A stretch of DNA of 31,591 nt from a virus, in IMG/VR virus record IMGVR_UViG_3300046007_008112, positions 1 to 31,591 of that record; one strand, written 5' to 3'. Shown here one piece after another: positions 7,608 to 14,675 of the stretch (position 1 is the first letter of the stretch; each line of letters opens with the position of its first letter). The position numbers and the translations under genes were made by a program. Below the pieces are notes generated by a model, which was given only the letters and a program-made list of their open reading frames with translations, was not told where the DNA came from and made no database searches.

Positions 7608-9113
7608 TCAATAGAAAGCGGCCTTACGCCGAAAGGACAGGGGCTCGTCCTGTTCGTCAGATTCTAGTCTCAACAAGCCGCCTTGTCGAAACCTGAGCAT
7701 CGCCTGCACCGCCGTGTCCGTCAAATCATCATGCGCCGCATTCGGGAAAGCAGCCATCTGATCAATCAACTCCCTCGCCCACCTCGTGTCCGGCGCCCAC
7801 ACCACGCCAGACTTGAATATGTCAGACACAGAGTTCAAACGGGAAATCTTGTCGTTTGACTGCTTGGCCGTCCCACGAACCGGCGTGTACTCACTTACCG
7901 GTATGCCCGCCTGCCTCAACTCATACACCAACGGCGCACCAGCAGCCTTCGCCTCAATAATACAAGTGTCAGGTTGCCACTCCATATACATTGACTTGGC
8001 CTTCTCCTTCAACTCAGGAAACTCCATCCGCTTTTGAAAAGCATCAAGCAAAATAATGTTCGGCGCCCTCTTGTCCTCATCCAAATAAAAAATCCCCCAC
8101 GTCGTACACGCAGAAAAGTCCGACCGCTCATTCTTCGTATAAGCCGTGTCCCAACTCTGAATAATGTACTCACACGGCGGCGGATCATCCTTTTCCCACA
8201 CCCTCCACCAGTCCCGCTTGACAATCGCGCCCTCCTCACCCGTAGGCTGCTGCTGGTACTGAGCATTCCACTTGTTGGCCGGCAACTCCTCCTTGAGCGC
8301 CTCCAACTCCTTCAAAGACCAAAACTCCGGCCACAACGGCTTGCCAGAGGGCATGATCGCCGGCAACTCCACAACCTCCCACTCATCGAGCCGGTCCCTC
8401 TCGGCCGCATCCTTCAAAACCCGCCCAATCAAATCACGCTCAGACCACCTCGTCGCAATAATCACTATCGCCCCATTAGGCTGCAACCGCTGCCTCGGGC
8501 CAGACGTGTACCACTCATACGACTTGTCATACACACTCGGATCATGCGCCGCTAAAGCAGCCTCCTGCTCCGTGTGCGGATCATCAATTACCACCAAATC
8601 CGCACCCCGACCAGTCATCGTGCCACCCACACCAATAGCAAAATACTCCCCATCATGGTTCGTACTCCACCGGCCAGCCGCCTTCGAATCCTGCCTCAAC
8701 GTCACATTCGGAAACACCTGCGCATACTGCTCAGACATCACCAAGTTCCTCACCTTGCGACCAAACCCAACCGCCAACTCACCAGTGTTTGACGACTGCA
8801 TCACCTTCTTGCCCGGAAACTTCCCCAAAAACCACGCCGGAAATAAATAAGACCCAAACTCACTCTTCGTGTGCCGCGGCGGCAACGAAATCGCCAACCT
8901 CTTTAACCTCCCAGCCGCAATGTCCTCAAACTTCTGCGCCAACACCGCATGATGCCGCCCATGCACAAATCCCGGCCACATCTTCCTCACAAACGCCATA
9001 AACGACGCCTGCCCCCTCTCCCTCTCCAACGCCATCTTGTACTCGCCCACCTGCTCCATCAACTTCTCCCTCTCATGCGCAGGCAAACCCCCCACCAACT
9101 CCTCTATATTCAT
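7608..9113 (-). CDS. Terminase large subunit (TerL)
   Basis: The 501-residue protein has both terminase halves. In the ATPase, the Walker A-like PPRHTKSE lies at 78-85 (Thr replaces the usual Gly), Walker B LVVIDD at 173-178, and the coupling motif IIATRWSE near 218-225. In the RNase H-like nuclease, the first Asp is in SWDTAYT (D322), an acidic residue is in IIEAKAAG (near 387), and HDDLTDT is near 461-467. It packages DNA into the prohead through the portal, encoded 9 bases downstream. GGAGAT precedes ATG 9113. The gene is separated from TerS by a 188-bp gap full of palindromes. Confidence 0.92.
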   Translation of the reverse strand: MNIEELVGGLPAHEREKLMEQVGEYKMALERERGQASFMAFVRKMWPGFVHGRHHAVLAQKFEDIAAGRLKRLAISLPPRHTKSEFGSYLFPAWFLGKFPGKKVMQSSNTGELAVGFGRKVRNLVMSEQYAQVFPNVTLRQDSKAAGRWSTNHDGEYFAIGVGGTMTGRGADLVVIDDPHTEQEAALAAHDPSVYDKSYEWYTSGPRQRLQPNGAIVIIATRWSERDLIGRVLKDAAERDRLDEWEVVELPAIMPSGKPLWPEFWSLKELEALKEELPANKWNAQYQQQPTGEEGAIVKRDWWRVWEKDDPPPCEYIIQSWDTAYTKNERSDFSACTTWGIFYLDEDKRAPNIILLDAFQKRMEFPELKEKAKSMYMEWQPDTCIIEAKAAGAPLVYELRQAGIPVSEYTPVRGTAKQSNDKISRLNSVSDIFKSGVVWAPDTRWARELIDQMAAFPNAAHDDLTDTAVQAMLRFRQGGLLRLESDEQDEPLSFRRKAAFY

Positions 9114-9146
9114 CTCATATCTCCATCTCTACCTAACACATGACAT

Positions 9147-9167
9147 TGTGGATAAACCTGTGCATAA
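9147..9167. promoter_or_regulatory. Two adjacent DnaA-box matches
   Basis: TGTGGATAA (9147-9155) and TGTGCATAA (9159-9167) are both exact matches to the reverse complement of the E. coli consensus TTATNCACA. They are in the same orientation, with 3 bp between them. About one such match is expected by chance in a window this size on both strands; two within 21 bp and in non-coding DNA is not expected. Confidence 0.6.
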
Positions 9168-9177
9168 CTTTTTCAGG

Positions 9178-9211
9178 CAATCAAAACGCTTTGATTGAGC
9201 CCTCCTAAAAG
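9178..9211 (-). repeat. Dispersed palindrome, copy 1 (with CTTTTAGGAGG flank)
   Basis: CAATCAAAACGCTTTGATTG (9178-9197) has perfect 8-bp arms around ACGC. Three bases further on is CCTCCTAAAAG (9201-9211). Read on the minus strand the order is CTTTTAGGAGG, 3 nt, palindrome, exactly as at 31427-31460 on the plus strand. A third palindrome lies at 20153-20172. Confidence 0.85.
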
Positions 9212-9301
9212 TTCTCGTTTCGGAAAACGAAACTAACGCCAAGGTTATGAGTTTGAGAAAGTGCTTTTTTGCTTAAAAAATAAGCATGGGGCCAAGGCAG
9301 T

Positions 9302-9985
9302 TTAGGTACCATCACCGGGGGGGGTCTCCCTGTGGCAGGGGGTGGGGTCCAAATCCGACAAAACTTCTGATTGTTCAGGCGGGATAGTATGCGATTTGTC
9401 GCCGGGTCCCTCGCCGCCTGCTTGGGGGGTGCCCACCGGGTGGGGTGCGAGCTCGGCCAGCAACGCATCGGCGTCGGCCGCGGTCACGTCTACGGCGTCG
9501 GCATTCATGAGGGCGCGAAGCTCAGCCATGATGCGGGCGCGTGCATCTTCACTCGATTGCACCAGCCGGGTTTCCTTGCGCTCAGTGAATGCGGCCACTT
9601 CGGTTACGGTCCCCAGGGTTTTCAGGGCCTGCAGCCTGGTCGACTCTTTTACGTTGGGGTCTGTGGCCATCTCGACCAGGGAGTGCACGACAAGGGCGCG
9701 AAGGGCTGCAGGGCTTTTTATATGTTCCGCGTGCATTGCCGACTCGATTGCCGCTATTTCCCGGGCAACTGCCGGGTTTGCTGCTAGCTTGTATGGCTCT
9801 GACTTCATGGTCCGGAATGTAGTTACGTCATAGGCTTGGCGGTACGCTTCAGCTTTTGTAAGGCCATCTATTGCAATGGCCCGGGCAAACTTCTTTTGCT
9901 TTGCTGTCAGGGCTTGCCGGCCGCGAACGGCTTTTTTTGGAAACAGGGCAAGATCCGGGGCTTGTTCTATGTCTTCGGGGCGCAT
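9302..9985 (-). CDS. Terminase small subunit (TerS)
   Basis: I place the start at ATG 9985 (MRPEDIEQAPDLALFP), preceded by GAGGA. The longer open frame to 10186 adds only unlike, Cys/Arg/Trp-rich sequence. The 227-residue protein has a terminase-small-like N-terminal DNA-binding segment (LTAKQKKFARAIAIDGLTKAEAYRQAY, near 27-53). A helical middle follows (IAAIESAMHAEHIKSPAALRALVVHSLVEMATDP) and the tail is Pro/Gly-rich and probably disordered. It would recognise the packaging site and recruit TerL. It is the first gene of the minus late block. Confidence 0.78.
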   Translation of the reverse strand: MRPEDIEQAPDLALFPKKAVRGRQALTAKQKKFARAIAIDGLTKAEAYRQAYDVTTFRTMKSEPYKLAANPAVAREIAAIESAMHAEHIKSPAALRALVVHSLVEMATDPNVKESTRLQALKTLGTVTEVAAFTERKETRLVQSSEDARARIMAELRALMNADAVDVTAADADALLAELAPHPVGTPQAGGEGPGDKSHTIPPEQSEVLSDLDPTPCHRETPPGDGT

Positions 9986-10201
9986 GGCATCCTCATATAT
10001 GGGTTGACAGTATGGGGATGATACAGGGCTGCAGCGCTTCGCGCAAAGGGCGGGCCAGGCGCCGGGCGATTGTCTCAGGCTATCGGGTCCGCGTTTTCGA
10101 TTAAAAAATACTCGTTGCACAGGGCTTCGCAAGACCCGCAAAACTCCCGAAAATATCCAACAGGCAACACGCCTACAACCTAACACACAGGAACAGACAC
10201 T

Positions 10202-10390
10202 ATGAACAAATCAGAGACCCGCGAAATAGTAAAACTCGCCACTTGGCATAAGGCGGGCATACCCGCCGAAATTATCGCCCGAGGATTGTCCGCACTGATC
10301 CGCGCAGCACGAACCAAGAAAAGCCGCGCCGCCCTGATGGAATACGCGCCGATTTTCGCAGTAAGCAATAACCCCGAATTCATCATTTAA
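10202..10390 (+). CDS. Small hypothetical protein (62 aa)
   Basis: It starts MNKSETREIVKLATWHKAGIP behind an AGGA site and reads as a basic, helical protein (EIIARGLSALIRAARTKKSRAALMEY). It is the first gene of the plus-strand GC-rich run. No domain is recognised. Size and helical basic character would suit a DNA-binding or regulator-like early protein, but this is only a guess from composition. Confidence 0.6.
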   Translation: MNKSETREIVKLATWHKAGIPAEIIARGLSALIRAARTKKSRAALMEYAPIFAVSNNPEFII

Positions 10391-10436
10391 CCAAACCCGC
10401 CCGCCTAACCAGCGGGCACAACAGGAACCCACCACC

Positions 10437-10637
10437 ATGACCATGAAGCAATACACCTACGAAGCAACGAACCGCAGGACCGGCCGGGTTGAACACATCC
10501 GCGCCACCGCCAGCACGCCGGACATTGCACGAGCCGCCATCGTTGATTATTACGCCGACCAATTCGACATTGCCGAACTCTACGCCGACATTGACCCGCC
10601 GCACCACACGCTGGGCGAAATTGACTGCGCCGCATAA
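10437..10637 (+). CDS. Small hypothetical protein (66 aa)
   Basis: AGGAACCCACCACC precedes ATG 10437; an in-frame ATG two codons later is also possible. The product (MTMKQYTYEATNRRTGRVEHIRATAST, then DIARAAIVDYYADQFDIAELYADIDPP) looks like a small alpha/beta domain: a beta hairpin, then a helix. It is of a kind common in plasmid and phage early operons, where function is usually unknown. Confidence 0.62.
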   Translation: MTMKQYTYEATNRRTGRVEHIRATASTPDIARAAIVDYYADQFDIAELYADIDPPHHTLGEIDCAA

Positions 10638-10650
10638 AGGAGCCGCAACC

Positions 10651-10824
10651 ATGAACGCATACAAAGAAAACGGATTCACCAGCCGCCGGGACTATCTCGA
10701 CGACCTAGCCGACAGCACAGGGATTGACAGGGCCACCGTTTACGCGCTGGCCGACCTACTGGGCCCGAATGAAGATTTCGACGGGCTTGTAACCGCGCTG
10801 GAAGACATAGCGGAGGGTTACTAA
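10651..10824 (+). CDS. Small helical protein, HTH-like (57 aa)
   Basis: I chose ATG 10651 because AAAGGAGCCGCAACC lies just upstream; the longer frame back to 10489 would overlap the previous gene. The product MNAYKENGFTSRRDYLDDLADSTGIDRATVYALADLLGPNEDFDGLVTALEDIAEGY contains a helix-turn-helix-like stretch (YLDDLADSTGIDRATVYALADLLG). It stops one base before the next ATG. Confidence 0.62.
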   Translation: MNAYKENGFTSRRDYLDDLADSTGIDRATVYALADLLGPNEDFDGLVTALEDIAEGY

Positions 10825-11010
10825 ATGACCACCGCAGACCGTATCCGCCGCGCAGCCGCCCGCCTTGCCGGGTACACCGTACAGGGCGCCGGGTTTACCG
10901 CCCGGCATCACACGCTCACCCTACGCGCCGCCCTTGCATGGGCCGCGTGCTATCCAGCCGCAACCGTGACCCGCCGCGGCCGTTTTATCGCCAGCAAGAC
11001 CACCAACTAA
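10825..11010 (+). CDS. Small basic hypothetical protein (61 aa)
   Basis: ATG 10825 follows the previous stop directly, and GGAGGG lies about 10 nt upstream. The product (MTTADRIRRAAARLAGYTVQGAGFTARHHTLTLRAALAWAACYPAATVTRRGRFIASKTTN) is Ala/Arg-rich and basic. No family is recognised. It shares the GC-rich codon use of its neighbours. Confidence 0.58.
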   Translation: MTTADRIRRAAARLAGYTVQGAGFTARHHTLTLRAALAWAACYPAATVTRRGRFIASKTTN

Positions 11011-11027
11011 CCACAGGAGCCTAAACC

Positions 11028-11378
11028 ATGAAAACCGCAGACTTCCACGACTTCGCCCGCGCCATTCTCGCCGCACCGCCCGCCCGCACAGCGCCCACGC
11101 TTGCCGAAAAGGTAGACCGGCTGGGCGAAATCAAAGCCGCACAGGCAGAACTTCAAACCGAATTCGACAAGATCCGCGCCGAACTCGAGGCCGCGGGACT
11201 GCCCGCCATTGACGGCCACCAGTACCGCGCCACTTTCAGCACCAGCACCCGCGACACCGTGAACTGGCAAGCAATCGCCCGCCGATTGAAAGCCAGCGCC
11301 CAATTGATCCGCGCATACACCACCACCAGCGAACCCGCGACCGCGTGCCGCGTTACCGCCCGCAAAACCACACACTAA
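11028..11378 (+). CDS. Hypothetical protein with coiled coil (116 aa)
   Basis: ACAGGAGCCTAAACC precedes ATG 11028. Residues about 25-58 form a charged helix (LAEKVDRLGEIKAAQAELQTEFDKIRAELEAAG). A small beta-rich domain follows (IDGHQYRATFSTSTRDTVNWQAIARRLKASAQLI) and then a basic end. I recall the same order, coiled coil then RatvS--tr--vDWkaiA--L, in short proteins of plasmids and phages of Proteobacteria, all of unknown function. Confidence 0.68.
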   Translation: MKTADFHDFARAILAAPPARTAPTLAEKVDRLGEIKAAQAELQTEFDKIRAELEAAGLPAIDGHQYRATFSTSTRDTVNWQAIARRLKASAQLIRAYTTTSEPATACRVTARKTTH

Positions 11379-11387
11379 GGGGAAATC

Positions 11388-12023
11388 ATGGGCTGGACCG
11401 AATTCAGAGATAACCCAGAACTGAGCCGCGCCGAGATGATCCGCCGCGAACTGAGCCAAGAACCCACCGCGGTCAATCCCCGTTCATGGGGTTTTGAATA
11501 CATGACCGAACGAGGATCAACCGTTTACGCTATTGGCTGGAGTGACGCGCCCGACCGGCCGCGTTATTACTTCGGGCTTGTGTGCCTGACAAGCCGCCAC
11601 CGGTCCGAGTATTTCGGACGAGCATTCAGTTACAAAGACATGACCGAAGACATGGGCCCGAACTACTACGACGCACCCGCCAAGATGCTCGATATGCTCG
11701 ACAAACTGGCACCGAATCCGCCCGGACAGTACGCCGCAGGGTGGCGCCAAGCCTGCCGCGACCGCATCGCCGCAAAAAAGGCCCGCACCGTATGGCAGGC
11801 AGGCGACCGCGTGCAATACGGCCGAGAAGCCTACACCCTCAAAAGACCGGCAGGACCGCGTAGGGGCTGGATTGTGACGCACGCTAGCGGACTGGATTAC
11901 CGCTTGCCGGCCCGCGCACTCAGCAACGCCCGCCGACTTGAGCCGGGCGAAGAGCCATTCCGGCCGACCAAGCAAGTAACCGCCGCCGAAATTATCAGGG
12001 GGACCCATGCTGCCACCAATTAA
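11388..12023 (+). CDS. Hypothetical protein (211 aa), MGWT-type
   Basis: The protein begins MGWTEFRDNPELSRAEMIRREL and has a beta-rich middle (WGFEYMTERGSTVYAIGW, then YYFGLVCLTSR). Next comes a segment with FSYKDMTEDMGPNYYDAPAKMLDMLDKLAPNP, then a C-terminal part with an SH3-like look (WQAGDRVQYGREAYTLKRPAGPRRGWIVTHASGLDYRLP). Proteins opening MGWT and containing -kdMtE-mGP-y-d-P--iLdlL are common in mobile elements of Proteobacteria and remain uncharacterised. AAGGGGAAATC precedes ATG 11388. Confidence 0.7.
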   Translation: MGWTEFRDNPELSRAEMIRRELSQEPTAVNPRSWGFEYMTERGSTVYAIGWSDAPDRPRYYFGLVCLTSRHRSEYFGRAFSYKDMTEDMGPNYYDAPAKMLDMLDKLAPNPPGQYAAGWRQACRDRIAAKKARTVWQAGDRVQYGREAYTLKRPAGPRRGWIVTHASGLDYRLPARALSNARRLEPGEEPFRPTKQVTAAEIIRGTHAATN

Positions 12024-12198
12024 CCACGCCATGCCACACCCCGACGACGACAGCGAGCCGGAACCCTGGCCGCTTGCAGAAGCGATCGAGCACGCCTTGC
12101 GCGTGCTACGCGACCCGGACGCCGATACATGGGCGCGCCGCTTTGCGGCCGACCAGCTTGGCTATGCCCACGAATCAGCACAGGACCAGACGCCATGA
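12007..12198 (+). CDS. Small acidic hypothetical protein (63 aa)
   Basis: It starts inside the end of the previous gene behind AGGGGGACCC and ends in an ATGA overlap with the next gene. The sequence (PHPDDDSEPEPWPLAEAIEHALRVLRDPDADTWARRFAADQLGYAHES) has an acidic Pro-rich front and a helical rear. No function is apparent; coupling to the Cys-rich protein at 12195 suggests the two are made together. Confidence 0.58.
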   Translation: MLPPINHAMPHPDDDSEPEPWPLAEAIEHALRVLRDPDADTWARRFAADQLGYAHESAQDQTP

Positions 12199-12893
12199 AG
12201 TACAGTTTCACACCCGCCAGCAGCAACCGCAAAACTGGCCCGATACCGACGACGAACACCAGCCGCGAATCGTGCCCCCCATCGTGCCCGCACTACCGAG
12301 CCGACTGCTACGCCGAGGACTTTTTTACCCGCATTCATTGGGACCGCGTGACCGACCGGGGATTTTCGCTTGACGAACTCACCGCCCGCATTAAACGAAT
12401 GCCCGCCGGCCAATTGTGGCGCCACAATGTAGCCGGTGATTTACCCGGACAGGGTGAAATAGTGGACGCCCACGAACTGGGGCAGATTGTCCGGGCGAAC
12501 CGCGGCCGCAGAGGGTTTACCTACACCCACAAGAAAAGCCCGCTGGCTTTGCACTGGGCCCGCGCCGCGACTGACTGGGGTTTTACCGTGAACATCAGCG
12601 CCGACGATGCAGGGGAAGCCGACAAGTATGCCGCGCAGGGTTTGCCTACTGTGTGCATTGTGCCAATGGACACCCCGAAACACACCGCCACGCCCGCCGG
12701 CCGGCCAATCCTAGTATGCCCCGCGCAAACAACGGAATACATGACATGCGCATTATGCGGACTGTGCCAACGCCCCGACCGCCGGCAAATTATCGGGTTT
12801 CGGGCACATGGAAGCAAAGCCCGACAGACAGACGCCCGCGCCCGCCGCATTATCCCGATTTATACGGAGGCCGCACCATGCGCCAGCAAATGA
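12195..12893 (+). CDS. Cys-rich phage/plasmid protein of the TGPIP...CP..C..CYAE type
   Basis: The start at ATG 12195 overlaps the previous stop (ATGA). The 232-residue protein has a conserved-looking N-terminus: TGPIPTTNTSRESCPPSCPHYRADCYAEDFF (three or four Cys near 28-41). Then come LWRHNVAGDLPGQG, GFTYTHKKSP, FTVNISADDAGEAD and a C-terminal Cys cluster (VCPAQTTEYMTCALCGLCQRPDRRQIIGFRAHG, about 179-211). I recall this as a widespread uncharacterised phage family (I believe DUF7227). The Cys clusters suggest bound metal, zinc or Fe-S. A relation to radical-SAM-like phage proteins has crossed my mind but is unproven. Confidence 0.72.
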   Translation: MKYSFTPASSNRKTGPIPTTNTSRESCPPSCPHYRADCYAEDFFTRIHWDRVTDRGFSLDELTARIKRMPAGQLWRHNVAGDLPGQGEIVDAHELGQIVRANRGRRGFTYTHKKSPLALHWARAATDWGFTVNISADDAGEADKYAAQGLPTVCIVPMDTPKHTATPAGRPILVCPAQTTEYMTCALCGLCQRPDRRQIIGFRAHGSKARQTDARARRIIPIYTEAAPCASK

Positions 12894-13198
12894 CCGCCCG
12901 CTATTCCGGCCGATGCCACGCCACCGGCCACACAATCCGGCCGGGTGATTTGATCGAATATGACCGCGCCACCCGTCGCGCTTATCTCATCGACCGCGCC
13001 CCCACAATCAGCGCCGCGGCCGCAATGGTCCAAGACATGGACCCGGAAATCGACCCCGACACCGCCGAGGCCGTCGGCCGATACATGGCGAGCCGCCCCT
13101 ACAGGTCCGATATTTTCCGCGCCAATGGACGCGAATACTACCGCAACAGGGCCGGACGCTGCGAAGACGCGCCGTGTTGCGGATGTTGCAACTTTTGA
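12878..13198 (+). CDS. Small putative zinc-binding protein (106 aa)
   Basis: ATG 12878 is preceded by ACGGAGG and overlaps the previous gene by 16 bases. The N-terminus reads MTARYSGRCHATGHTIRPGDLIEYDRATRRAYLID, a half zinc-ribbon / treble-clef look (C--tg-xI--GD-I-yd) common in small phage proteins. The C-terminus has a tight Cys group (CEDAPCCGCCNF). Five Cys in total could hold one metal. Function unknown. Confidence 0.65.
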   Translation: MRQQMTARYSGRCHATGHTIRPGDLIEYDRATRRAYLIDRAPTISAAAAMVQDMDPEIDPDTAEAVGRYMASRPYRSDIFRANGREYYRNRAGRCEDAPCCGCCNF

Positions 13199-13208
13199 AA
13201 ATTTCAGC

Positions 13209-13248
13209 CCATGCCCTCCCGCCGAGGGCATGGACGGGAATTGTCCCG
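13209..13248. promoter_or_regulatory. Two tandem hairpins between genes
   Basis: CCATGCCCTC (13209-13218) pairs perfectly with GAGGGCATGG (13224-13233) over a 5-nt loop. Two bases later CGGGA (13235-13239) pairs with TCCCG (13244-13248) over ATTG. No T-run follows, so this is not a classic terminator; an mRNA processing or stability element, or an attenuator, is likelier. The next gene's SD (CAGGAG) follows within 10 nt. Confidence 0.6.
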
Positions 13249-13265
13249 ACACAGGAGAAAAGCGA

Positions 13266-13553
13266 ATGGACGAATACAGCCAGCGCGTTAAAGAATGCGC
13301 CGAACAGGGCCAAGCACTGGCCCGCATGATGGCCGCAGATGGCCGGATTGAGCCACTCTACCTATACCACCGCCCAAGCCAGCCAGGACAGCCAGGGCGC
13401 CTATTTTTGGCCCGAGATAGCGCACCAGTGCCGCCCGGTGTTGTCTTGACCGCCGGCGAAGGACTGCGCGGGAATGTACCTTATGAGCACTATTTCCAAT
13501 GGATTTACGACCGCGCACGCCGTGCCCCAATCCTTTCCATGGAGGAAGCATGA
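13266..13553 (+). CDS. Small hypothetical protein (95 aa)
   Basis: I chose ATG 13266, after CAGGAGAAAAGCGA; a longer frame from 12960 would run through the previous gene. The product is MDEYSQRVKECAEQGQALARMMAADGRIEPLYLYHRP followed by a beta-rich part (GRLFLARDSAPVPPGVVLTAGEGLRGNVPYEHYFQWIYDRARRAP). No domain is recognised. The stop overlaps the next start (ATGA). Confidence 0.6.
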   Translation: MDEYSQRVKECAEQGQALARMMAADGRIEPLYLYHRPSQPGQPGRLFLARDSAPVPPGVVLTAGEGLRGNVPYEHYFQWIYDRARRAPILSMEEA

Positions 13554-13720
13554 ACCACACCGCCGCCGAATACATAAACGCCGGCCACAGGTACGAACAG
13601 GGCAAGACAGGCCCCGACACCCTCCGGCGCATGATTGAATCAGAACTTATCGACGACCGCGCCGAAGCCCGCCGCCTAATCGAGGCCGGCCGCGCCGAAG
13701 CCCGGAGGGCGCCCGCATGA
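13550..13720 (+). CDS. Small hypothetical protein (56 aa)
   Basis: ATG 13550 follows GGAGG and overlaps the previous stop; the gene's own stop overlaps the following ATG. The product (MNHTAAEYINAGHRYEQGKTGPDTLRRMIESELIDDRAEARRLIEAGRAEARRAPA) is helical and charged with an Arg/Ala-rich tail. Function unknown. Confidence 0.58.
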   Translation: MNHTAAEYINAGHRYEQGKTGPDTLRRMIESELIDDRAEARRLIEAGRAEARRAPA

Positions 13721-13836
13721 ACTGGCCATTCCCGCCATTTCCGAACCCGCACGACCGACCGGGCCGGGCGCCCGCGCACCCGGACCCCGAGCCCGCCCCC
13801 TTCGTGGGGATTGATTGCGAGACAGCTGCCTGCTGA
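13717..13836 (+). CDS. Short Pro-rich ORF ending in a DxET-like motif (39 aa)
   Basis: The ATG overlaps the previous stop (ATGA), so the frame is probably translated. It is Pro-rich (MNWPFPPFPNPHDRPGRAP) and ends abruptly as FVGIDCETAAC. The string GIDCET looks like the first motif of a DnaQ-type 3'-5' exonuclease or polymerase exonuclease domain (hDxET), so this may be the front stub of a longer lost gene. The stop falls inside a short tandem duplication (13811-13865), which could have caused the break. The exonuclease link is an inference from six residues. Confidence 0.4.
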   Translation: MNWPFPPFPNPHDRPGRAPAHPDPEPAPFVGIDCETAAC

Positions 13837-13865
13837 TTGCGAGACAGCTGTTAATTGAGAGACAG
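13811..13865 (+). repeat. Iteron-like short tandem repeats
   Basis: TGATTGCGAGACAGCTG occurs at 13812-13828 and again at 13834-13850, 22 bp apart. A degenerate third copy, TAATTGAGAGACAG, lies at 13852-13865. The array marks the end of the GC-rich gene run and the leader of the next gene. It may be a regulator or replication-protein binding array, or simply a slippage or recombination scar. Confidence 0.75.
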
Positions 13866-13882
13866 ATTTCAGGAGTAAAACC

Positions 13883-14197
13883 ATGAGCAAACAGGACAAC
13901 CTTTTTTCACAAAACGAAACCATGAAAAATCAACGAACCATCAAAGACACAGACGACTTGTCGGTGGCCTGGAACAAGGCCGCTGAACAAACTTTTTTAA
14001 ATCGCAAGATTGTCGGAACGCGCTACATGACAAGAGCGGAGGCCGATGCAATCGGGTGGCATTCTCGCGCCGTAGTTCTGATGCTGGATGACGGGACATT
14101 GCTGTATCCCTCGACAGACGATGAGGGCAACGGCCCCGGCGCCCTCTTCACCACACACAAAGAGCACAACACATTCCCACTGTTGCCATGCTGGTGA
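13883..14197 (+). CDS. Conserved hypothetical phage protein (104 aa)
   Basis: CAGGAGTAAAACC precedes ATG 13883. After a polar N-terminus (to about 40) there is a compact domain: IVGTRYMTRAEADAIGWHSRAVVLMLDDGTLLYPSTDDEGNGPGALFT. I recall this pattern (v-v-rymt--ea-alGW-srplvi-lDDG-llfpS-DdEGN--GalFt) from many phage genomes, without known function. The start is AT-richer than the genes to its left, consistent with a composition change here. Confidence 0.72.
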   Translation: MSKQDNLFSQNETMKNQRTIKDTDDLSVAWNKAAEQTFLNRKIVGTRYMTRAEADAIGWHSRAVVLMLDDGTLLYPSTDDEGNGPGALFTTHKEHNTFPLLPCW

Positions 14198-14219
14198 CGG
14201 TGTGAAAGCGAAGGCCAAA

Positions 14220-14489
14220 ATGCAACTACAGACCATCAACAGCAAGAGCATCACATGGCAAAGGGTGCCGATTGATTGCGAGGAATATACCGCTGCATTC
14301 TGCGCGGACGGCGACGGCATCCTGCAGCTTGTGAAGTATCCGGACAGGTACGAGTTGCTGGACCAACTCGATGTAATCGAGACATGGCCGCGGCCCACGA
14401 GGTTGCGCCATATGCTCGACCAGTCCGACCTGTATCTCGCCTGCACTTACCGCGAGATCTGGGAATGCGCCCGGCATCACGAGGGCTAG
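14220..14489 (+). CDS. Hypothetical protein (89 aa)
   Basis: I use ATG 14220 (MQLQTINSKSITWQRVPIDCEEYTAAF). GTG 14202, six codons earlier, has a slightly better-placed AAGCGAAGG-type site and is an alternative; the frame back to 14088 overlaps the previous gene. The rest (DGDGILQLVKYPDRYELLDQLDVIETWPRPTRLRHMLDQSDLYLACTYREIWECARHHEG) looks like a small alpha/beta protein of no recognised family. Confidence 0.55.
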   Translation: MQLQTINSKSITWQRVPIDCEEYTAAFCADGDGILQLVKYPDRYELLDQLDVIETWPRPTRLRHMLDQSDLYLACTYREIWECARHHEG

Positions 14490-14501
14490 ATCGTGGTGCC
14501 G

Positions 14502-14675
14502 ATGCAAGACCACCCACTCACACGCGCCCACATGATGGGCGCACGAGCAACCACCCACCAATCGCTGGCGCAGGCTGCGATGCTGATCCGCGAACTGGAA
14601 AAGCGAGAGACCGAACAGACCATCGCCGCGTGCAAACTTGCGGCCGAGGTATTGATTGAGAGGAAGATGCCATGA
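14502..14675 (+). CDS. Small helical hypothetical protein (57 aa)
   Basis: The start is uncertain. ATG 14502 is used; GTG 14493 or 14496 would add two or three residues. The product is MQDHPLTRAHMMGARATTHQSLAQAAMLIRELEKRETEQTIAACKLAAEVLIERKMP, largely helical. Its stop overlaps the next start (ATGA), which supports translation. Function unknown. Confidence 0.5.
   Translation: MQDHPLTRAHMMGARATTHQSLAQAAMLIRELEKRETEQTIAACKLAAEVLIERKMP

Larger units (their letters stand above)
9114..9301. other. terS-terL intergenic region with DnaA boxes and palindromes
   Basis: This 188-bp gene-free gap lies inside an otherwise tight minus-strand operon. Reading plus-wise it holds two DnaA-box matches (9147-9167), the dispersed 20-bp near-palindrome (9178-9197), a hairpin GTTTCG-loop-CGAAAC (9217-9233), and a very AT-rich palindromic stretch (9262-9286). 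The density of sites suggests a replication origin or a terminase recognition site (cos/pac). Both are inferences from layout. Confidence 0.55.

Noticed and set aside
10005-10010. TTGACA as -35 of a plus-strand early promoter
   Set aside because: No acceptable -10 occurs 15-19 bp downstream, and the site is just upstream of the oppositely oriented terS start.
13811-13865. CRISPR-like array
   Set aside because: Repeat units are 17 bp with spacers of 5 bp or less and the third copy is degenerate; there are no cas genes.
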